From Bacteroidaceae bacterium (GTDB taxonomy: Bacteria; Bacteroidota; Bacteroidia; Bacteroidales; Bacteroidaceae), in NCBI GenBank assembly GCA_023227685.1, contig JALNVG010000057.1, positions 1 to 12,999 of the forward strand: DNA of 12,999 nt, given 5' to 3'. Shown piece after piece: positions 8,135-12,999 of this stretch. The position numbers and the translations under genes are program-made. The notes under the pieces were generated by a model. The model saw only the letters and a list, made by a program, of their open reading frames with translations. It ran no database searches and was not told the DNA's origin. How positions within the stretch are numbered: the first letter of the stretch is position 1; each line of letters begins with the position of its first letter.

Positions 8135-9454
8135 TTACTTACCCCAAAATTCATCAACCAAATTTTGTTTGATGTTTACTTCCTCGGGGCGGAAATACTT
8201 TTTAAATAACCCCCAAGCTACATCCAACATTTCGGTTGTATTCAAATTGACATCAATAGCCAATAACTGACTTGAATAGTCTTTGGCAAAAGCCAAGGTA
8301 CGCTCATCATAATCGGTCAGGTCGAAACCATTCTCCATTTTGGTCTTTGCATTGGCTGCATCGGCATATAGACGGACGGAAGCATTCATCACCTGCGGAT
8401 GATCTTTACGGGTCTTCTTGCCTATAACAAGCTGTTTCAAACGAGACAATGAACGGAACGGGTCAACAATAACCTTACCAATGTCACTATCTCGACGTAA
8501 AAACAGCTGTCCCTCGGTAATATAACCTGTGTTATCCGGCACCGCATGTGTGATATCACCACCGGACAAAGTTGTCACAGCAATAATTGTGATGGAACCA
8601 CCAGTTGGAAATTGTACGGCCTTTTCATAAATCTTAGCCAAATCAGAATAAAGTGAACCAGGCATGGAATCCTTCGAAGGTATCTGATCCATACGATTGG
8701 ATACAATAGCCAATGCATCTGCGTATGAAGTCATATCTGTCAACAATACCAATACTTTTTCATTAAATTGCGCTGCAAAATATTCTGCTGAAGTTAAGGC
8801 CATATCCGGAACGAGTAAACGTTCAACTGGAGGATCTTCTGTAGTATTTACAAAACTGACAATACGATCAAGCGCACCGGCATTAGAAAAAACATTCTTA
8901 AAATATAAGTAATCATCATTAGTCATACCCATACCACCAAGAATAATTTTATCGGCCTGAGCACGCATAGCTACATTAGCCATTACTTGATTGAAAGGCT
9001 GATCCGGATCGGCGAAAAACGGAATCTTCTGACCGGAGACCAACGTATTATTCAAATCAATACCGGCAATACCGGTTGCAATCAATTCGGACGGTTGTTT
9101 GCGTCGAACGGGGTTCACTGACGGACCACCTATTTCAACTTCCTCTCCTTCTATATCCGGACCACCATCAATCGGAAAACCGAAAGCATTGAAAAAGCGA
9201 CCGGCGAGCTGCTCGCTCACCTTCAACGTAGGTGACTTACCGAGAAATACAACTTCTGCATTGGTAGGGATGCCTTGCGTACCCTCAAAGACCTGCAATG
9301 TCACCTCGTCACCGACAATCTTCACCACTTGGGCCAGCAAACCGTTTACCGTGGCTAACTCGTCATACCCTACTCCCTTCGCATGAAGCGAACAGGTAGC
9401 TTTGGTAATTTGAGTAATCTTTGTATATATCTTTTGAAAAGCTTTTGTTGCCAT
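8135..9454 (-). CDS. atpB: V-type ATP synthase/ATPase subunit B (regulatory, non-catalytic)
   Basis: Alternates with A in the A3B3 hexamer and contributes the non-catalytic nucleotide interface. It is 439 residues, a little shorter than the ~460 of E. hirae NtpB. The beta-barrel start (1-75) is followed by 'NPVRRKQPSELIATGIAGIDLNN', 'PFFADPDQPFNQV' where a Walker A loop would sit (it is absent, as expected for B), 'MTSYADALAIVSNRMDQIP' and 'DNTGYITEGQLFLRRD'. R338 in 'RSLSRLKQL' aligns with the arginine finger (E. hirae R350) that reaches into the neighbouring A active site. It begins 26 nt downstream of atpA and precedes atpD by 21 nt. No Shine-Dalgarno site; the leader is A-rich. The symbol atpB here means the V-type B subunit, not F-type subunit a. 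Confidence 0.97.
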   Translation of the reverse strand: MATKAFQKIYTKITQITKATCSLHAKGVGYDELATVNGLLAQVVKIVGDEVTLQVFEGTQGIPTNAEVVFLGKSPTLKVSEQLAGRFFNAFGFPIDGGPDIEGEEVEIGGPSVNPVRRKQPSELIATGIAGIDLNNTLVSGQKIPFFADPDQPFNQVMANVAMRAQADKIILGGMGMTNDDYLYFKNVFSNAGALDRIVSFVNTTEDPPVERLLVPDMALTSAEYFAAQFNEKVLVLLTDMTSYADALAIVSNRMDQIPSKDSMPGSLYSDLAKIYEKAVQFPTGGSITIIAVTTLSGGDITHAVPDNTGYITEGQLFLRRDSDIGKVIVDPFRSLSRLKQLVIGKKTRKDHPQVMNASVRLYADAANAKTKMENGFDLTDYDERTLAFAKDYSSQLLAIDVNLNTTEMLDVAWGLFKKYFRPEEVNIKQNLVDEFWGK

Positions 9455-9480
9455 CTTTCTAATATTTTTCTATTTACAAT

Positions 9481-11241
9481 TTATACTGCAACACATCTTT
9501 GAGCAACCAATTCGTTCAATTTCTTGATGAAACTATTATATTGTTCAGATTTATATTCCGAATAATTCATCTGCTTGCAGAGATTAATCATATTTTTGAA
9601 GTAATCAGTAACTTCATTAAAATTTTCGAATTTGAATTTCTTATGACAAATATCTATCACCAAATTCAAAATCTCCTCTTGACGATCCAACGGGGTAACG
9701 GCATCTACCTCATCAAATGCATCTTGCTGCAAAATAACAAAGTCAATCAATTCTGATTTCCAGAAAGTAACATGATAATCAACTGGCACACCATCATCAC
9801 CTAAAATATTAATCTGCTCGGCAATTTCTTTACCACGCTGCATTCGCGTCTTAAGCTCGTTTACTTTATCAATCCATTTGTCATTGATATGCTTGGATAT
9901 ATAATCCTCAAATTCGGGATATTCTATATATTTTGAATAAGACTCAATAGGATTTACGGCCGGGTAACGTTTCTTATCGGCACGTTCTTGTTCCAAGGCA
10001 TAAAAACAACGAGCAACTTTCTTTGTGTTTTCTGTAACAGGCTCTTTTAAGTTACCTCCGGCCGGAGATACCGTACCGATAAAGGTAATAGACCCCGTTT
10101 GACCATTATACAGCTTCACGTAACCGGCACGCCCATAGAAATTTGAAATAATAGCAGACAAATCCATCGGAAAAGCATCGGGTCCCGGTAACTCCTCCAT
10201 ACGATTGGACATCTCGCGTAACGCCTGAGCCCAACGAGAAGTGGAATCGGCCATTAGCAGAACCTTCAAACCCATTGAACGATAATATTCCGCAATAGTC
10301 ATTGCCGTATAAACAGAAGCCTCACGGGCAGCAACAGGCATATTAGAAGTGTTTGCTATAATAATTGTTCGCTCCATCAATTTGCGACCGGTATGAGGAT
10401 CAACCAATTCGGGGAACTCTGTAAAGATTTCAACGACCTCATTAGCACGCTCACCACAAGCTGCCATAATAACAATATCCGCTTCGGCTTGTTTGGAAAT
10501 AGCATGTTGCAAAACGGTTTTCCCAGTACCGAATGGGCCAGGGATAAATCCGGTACCCCCTTCAACTATAGGGTTCATCGTATCAATGACGCGAACACCG
10601 GTTTCCATTAATCTGAAAGGCCTTGGCTTTTCTAAATAATTCTTCAAAGCCACCTTTACCGGCCATTTCTGAATCATATTAACTTCAACATCCTTGCCCT
10701 CTTCGTCAACCAGAATTGCAATCGTATCTTCAACTCTATAATCACCTTCAGCAACAATAGACTTCACTGTAGAAATACCTATTTGCCTGAACGGCGTCAT
10801 TATTTTTAATTTCTGCGAATTTTCTTCCACCTCACCTAACCAAGCAGAAGCTTGCACTTTATCACCTACCTTAACAATAGGTACAAAATGCCAAAGCTCT
10901 TTCTTATCTAAAGGATAAGTATATTCACCCCTTTTCAAAAATACGCCTGTCATTTTATCAAGGTCGTTTTGTAGACCATCATAATTTTTCGACAACATAC
11001 CCGGACCCAATGTCACTTCGAGCATGTGCCCTGTAAATTCAGCTTCGGCACCGACCTTCAAGCCACGTGTACTTTCAAAAACCTGAACATACGTATGATT
11101 ACCAATAATCTTTATCACCTCCGCCATTAATCGATCACCACTGGTAGTAATATAACAAATCTCATTTTGAGCTACCGGTCCATCAACATCGAGGGTTACC
11201 ATATTGGCAATTACACCACTAACAGTTCCTTTTGTCACCAT
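9481..11241 (-). CDS. atpA: V-type ATP synthase/ATPase subunit A (catalytic)
   Basis: Catalytic subunit that hydrolyses or makes ATP. It is 586 residues, the normal length for bacterial A subunits (E. hirae NtpA about 593). An N-terminal beta barrel is followed by the family-specific inserted region (about 110-190). The Walker A loop is GPFGTGKT with K241. The catalytic glutamate is E264 in 'CGERANEVVE', and Walker B-side 'VLLMADSTSRWAQALREMSNRMEELPG' is intact, as is 'SGS/SPAGG' ('GTVSPAGGNLKEPVT'). The Walker A position usually held by Cys, Ser or Ala is Thr here. The C-terminal helical domain ends 'ELVAQRCVAV'. The gene begins 17 nt after the DUF2764 gene with no Shine-Dalgarno site, and atpB follows after 26 nt. 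Everything needed for catalysis is present. Confidence 0.97.
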   Translation of the reverse strand: MVTKGTVSGVIANMVTLDVDGPVAQNEICYITTSGDRLMAEVIKIIGNHTYVQVFESTRGLKVGAEAEFTGHMLEVTLGPGMLSKNYDGLQNDLDKMTGVFLKRGEYTYPLDKKELWHFVPIVKVGDKVQASAWLGEVEENSQKLKIMTPFRQIGISTVKSIVAEGDYRVEDTIAILVDEEGKDVEVNMIQKWPVKVALKNYLEKPRPFRLMETGVRVIDTMNPIVEGGTGFIPGPFGTGKTVLQHAISKQAEADIVIMAACGERANEVVEIFTEFPELVDPHTGRKLMERTIIIANTSNMPVAAREASVYTAMTIAEYYRSMGLKVLLMADSTSRWAQALREMSNRMEELPGPDAFPMDLSAIISNFYGRAGYVKLYNGQTGSITFIGTVSPAGGNLKEPVTENTKKVARCFYALEQERADKKRYPAVNPIESYSKYIEYPEFEDYISKHINDKWIDKVNELKTRMQRGKEIAEQINILGDDGVPVDYHVTFWKSELIDFVILQQDAFDEVDAVTPLDRQEEILNLVIDICHKKFKFENFNEVTDYFKNMINLCKQMNYSEYKSEQYNSFIKKLNELVAQRCVAV

Positions 11242-11258
11242 ATATACTATTAATTTAT

Positions 11259-12119
11259 TTATCTAAATTCTTCGGGAATTTGCACTTCATTTTTAAGAGA
11301 TTGAATAATTTCTCTAAACATACGATACCCCTTTTCCTTATCTAAAGAAATCCACCGTTCTATCATCTCCAATTTTACCATAAAAACAAAAATACGCTCA
11401 ATTGTAAAAAAATCAAAGAAAATAGCATTCTCCATCCAATTCCAACGCAACTCATCCATTTTTTTTTCTCGCTCTAACAATTCCGTAATACCTGCAATTT
11501 TCATCAAATCATCATAATATTCGATTTCACCAGATAAAGAAAAATCACGAAGACCGGAAGATCGTAAAGCTTCGGCAATATTATTATGGCCGATAATATG
11601 AGGTGTAGCTTCTATTTTATATTGACGCGCACTATAGGCTATCAGAATATTATTAAGATTAAGATTAAATTCAAACCAAGAAGATACAAAACGATTATTG
11701 CTTTTTAAAGCATAATCGAAATACATCGACGTTAAACGATTTTCAGACAAATCCAATTGACCACTATCAGCTTCCGATTCGGTATAAAAAGAAATGAAAG
11801 AAGACAAATAGACTGGAAAAAGCTTCGGACTAATGGTACCGTTTTCCTTTAGAATCGAAATAAATTCATTAAGCTCCGTACTGGAAAAACAACCACGACC
11901 ATCAAGTACTGCATCTTTATCCTTTAAAAGTTTCAACAGATTAGCGTTATCAAACTTTAGGAAAAACAAATCAATCAACTTCTTATCAGACACAGACAAA
12001 CCATTATATATGGCTTCCTTGAGATCAGCAACGGAAAAACTTAATTTATTATCATCCAAATTTAGTTCAGGTAAACCGGACACCAAGTAATAATACTTAG
12101 TACTCATAAGACTACTCAT
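11259..12119 (-). CDS. DUF2764-like V-ATPase operon protein, candidate replacement for subunit C
   Basis: A 286-residue soluble protein without signal peptide or membrane helices. The start has an aromatic patch, 'KYYYLVSGLPEL' (8-19). The rest looks largely helical and charged, including 'FVSSWFEFNLNLNNILIAYSARQYKIE' as two segments near the middle and a long aromatic, basic C-terminus around 'WNWMENAIFFDFFTIER'. I recognise the DUF2764 family from its position and N-terminus. From memory, Chlamydia (CT309) and spirochaetes (BB0095, TP0425) have a hypothetical gene in the same slot between E and A. Elsewhere this slot encodes subunits C and F, so a role as the rotor-top socket linking D to the K ring, as subunit C (d) does, is my inference. 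The ATG at 12119 shares one base with the atpE stop (TAATG), suggesting translational coupling. An alternative start is the fifth-codon Met at 12107. Confidence 0.85.
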   Translation of the reverse strand: MSSLMSTKYYYLVSGLPELNLDDNKLSFSVADLKEAIYNGLSVSDKKLIDLFFLKFDNANLLKLLKDKDAVLDGRGCFSSTELNEFISILKENGTISPKLFPVYLSSFISFYTESEADSGQLDLSENRLTSMYFDYALKSNNRFVSSWFEFNLNLNNILIAYSARQYKIEATPHIIGHNNIAEALRSSGLRDFSLSGEIEYYDDLMKIAGITELLEREKKMDELRWNWMENAIFFDFFTIERIFVFMVKLEMIERWISLDKEKGYRMFREIIQSLKNEVQIPEEFR

Positions 12120-12709
12120 TAAAAAAACATTTCTACCATCTGTGGACGGAGAAATGCTTTAAAATAATTCATAAATTCTTCTTCACCGAAATTTACTTTA
12201 TAAGAACCGTCTTTAGGAGATATCGAAAATAAAGTATCAATACCATTGACCTTTTTAATCTCAACACCCTTATCAAGTAAATCTTTAGCGTGAACAGCAA
12301 AATAAGCTTTTAACTCATCAGCATCTTCTGTTGAAATAATAATAGGCTCATTAACACTCCATTTTGAAGCTAAAGTCAATATGAATTTTTTGAGAAAATC
12401 CTTATCATCTACAAACTGCTCAACAGATTTACGAATTGTATCATCACAGATCATAGATGTGACCTCAGATTTCAAAGCATTCACTGCTTGATTAGCATAC
12501 AATTTTAATTCTGATTTGGTATTTTCAGCCAATTCATCTGCAGTTTTATGAGAAGATGCAATGATGCCTTTTGCCTCTTGATGGGCAGAATCCACAATAG
12601 ATTTTGCCTCCTTCTGAGCTTTATCAATAATTTTTTGGGCTTCAAAATTTCCTTTTTCCACCCCTTCATCATAGATTTTTTTTGTAAGCTCTTGAATCTT
12701 ATTTTCCAT
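12119..12709 (-). CDS. atpE: V-type ATP synthase/ATPase subunit E (peripheral stalk)
   Basis: Peripheral-stalk subunit that holds A3B3 against rotation. From MENKIQELTKK it is 196 residues, normal for the family. The N-terminal ~85 residues are a long Ala/Lys/Glu-rich helix with the repetitive pattern 'IIDKAQKEAKSIVDSAHQEA', as expected for the stalk coiled coil. The C-terminal globular domain (about 95-196) includes 'EIKKVNGIDTLFSISPKDGS' and ends 'RPQMVEMFF'. The frame is open to an ATG at 12760, but those 17 residues would span the -7 promoter box at 12750-12757 and read as low-complexity N/I, so 12709 is the start. First gene of the operon. Its usual partner subunit G/H is not encoded here. 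The stop overlaps the next start by one base. Confidence 0.93.
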   Translation of the reverse strand: MENKIQELTKKIYDEGVEKGNFEAQKIIDKAQKEAKSIVDSAHQEAKGIIASSHKTADELAENTKSELKLYANQAVNALKSEVTSMICDDTIRKSVEQFVDDKDFLKKFILTLASKWSVNEPIIISTEDADELKAYFAVHAKDLLDKGVEIKKVNGIDTLFSISPKDGSYKVNFGEEEFMNYFKAFLRPQMVEMFF

Positions 12710-12749
12710 ATAAAAAGTAATAATTATATTATTATTGTAAGTAACTTGC

Positions 12750-12757
12750 CAAAAGTA
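12750..12757 (-). promoter_or_regulatory. Bacteroidetes-type -7 promoter element of the V-ATPase operon
   Basis: On the - strand this reads TACTTTTG, matching TAnnTTTG exactly, with transcription expected from about 12743 and a leader of roughly 35 nt before the atpE ATG at 12709. The flanks are very AT-rich. A clear -33 TTTG at the right spacing is not visible. It is the same octamer as in the glycogen promoter at 5035-5042. Confidence 0.6.
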
Positions 12758-12918
12758 CAAAAATATTTTAATACGAAGAATCTATTGATAAAATAAAAAA
12801 TAAAAAGAAGACCAGTTAAACAAATAATAAGAATAAATAAACTATTTAAAGGGAACAAAAGCAAAACCTGAAGATCTATCCATATCATACCGTAATCACC
12901 GGAAAGATAGAAGGATAT

Positions 12919-12962
12919 AAAAAGAAGAAGCCTCTTGAATCAATAAAGATTCAAGAGGCTTC
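12919..12962 (-). terminator. rRNA operon terminator
   Basis: A perfect 15-bp stem (12927-12941 with 12948-12962, arm GAAGCCTCTTGAATC) closes a 6-nt loop and is followed on the - strand by TTCTTTTTAT. It lies immediately after the 5S rRNA 3' end, separated only by a seven-T run. The stretch from 12761 to 12918 holds no convincing gene; it is the AT-rich upstream region of the V-ATPase promoter. Confidence 0.9.
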
Positions 12963-12970
12963 AAAAAAAC

Positions 12971-12999
12971 GGCGGCTACCTACTCTCCCACTAATACGC
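12971..12999 (-). rRNA. 5S ribosomal RNA, 3' end only
   Basis: The - strand at the window edge reads GCGTATTAGTGGGAGAGTAG and continues GTAGCCGCC. The GTGGGAGAGTAGGT segment and the closing GCCGCC are the hallmark 3' strand of bacterial 5S rRNA, ahead of a strong hairpin terminator. Only about 29 of ~110 nt are inside the window. The gene, and presumably 23S and 16S before it, continue to the right. The 3' boundary is placed to within a few bases. Confidence 0.88.

Noticed and set aside
12119..12131. Run of seven T on the - strand just before the atpE stop as a programmed slippage site
   Set aside because: The frames end and begin cleanly at TAATG, no extended or fused product is needed, and such runs are common in this AT-rich DNA.
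12710..12760. N-terminal extension of subunit E by 17 residues (start at 12760)
   Set aside because: It would start upstream of the -7 box that drives the operon, and the extra residues resemble translated AT-rich leader.
12724..12888. Short - strand open frame of 54 codons beginning MIWIDLQVLLL, very hydrophobic, upstream of atpE
   Set aside because: The - strand is T-rich here and yields Phe/Leu/Ile by chance. The frame runs through the -7 promoter box and into the atpE leader, and has no ribosome-binding site.
1..12999. Search for mobile elements, CRISPR arrays, riboswitches and tRNA genes
   Set aside because: I saw no transposase, integrase, direct-repeat array, aptamer-like leader or cloverleaf. 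The only clear inverted repeats are the three terminators.

Overview
The window reads as chromosomal DNA of a member of the Bacteroidetes, most likely order Bacteroidales. The evidence is AT-rich DNA, perfect Bacteroidetes-type -7 boxes (TAnnTTTG) ahead of both operons, near absence of Shine-Dalgarno sites, and protein families typical of the phylum: a periplasmic-type TlpA-like thioredoxin protein, a eukaryote-like GT3 glycogen synthase, a DUF3417-containing alpha-glucan phosphorylase, and a bacterial V-type ATPase with a DUF2764 subunit. The genus cannot be fixed from the sequence alone.

Layout, left to right. Positions 1-641 (+) hold the 3' part of a TlpA/AhpC-TSA-like thiol-disulfide oxidoreductase gene, followed by a strong hairpin terminator (668-710). 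This gene converges on a two-gene glycogen operon on the - strand: GT3 glycogen synthase (3339-5003) then alpha-glucan phosphorylase (731-3295), with its own promoter at about 5035-5042. A second hairpin (5111-5155) separates it from a seven-gene V-type ATPase operon, also on the - strand. In transcription order that operon is subunit E (12709-12119), DUF2764 protein (12119-11259), A (11241-9481), B (9454-8135), D (8113-7502), I (7512-5692) and K (5641-5180). Its promoter lies at about 12750-12757. At the right edge are the terminator and the last ~29 nt of a 5S rRNA gene, the end of an rRNA operon that enters from the right on the same strand.

How the genes work together: A and B form the nucleotide-binding hexamer, D the rotor shaft, E a peripheral stalk, I the ion-channel stator, and K the rotor-ring proteolipid. 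The locus lacks recognisable genes for C (d), F and G/H. The DUF2764 gene sits where C and F lie in other bacterial V-ATPase operons, which makes it the least understood and most interesting part of the window. The K subunit keeps every side-chain Na+ ligand known from Enterococcus hirae NtpK, so the enzyme is plausibly Na+-coupled. The glycogen pair makes and breaks down alpha-1,4-glucan: the synthase elongates from a sugar nucleotide and the phosphorylase releases glucose-1-phosphate. I found no mobile element, CRISPR array, tRNA or broken gene. Nearly everything belongs to known families, and the novelty lies mainly in V-ATPase subunit composition and regulation.
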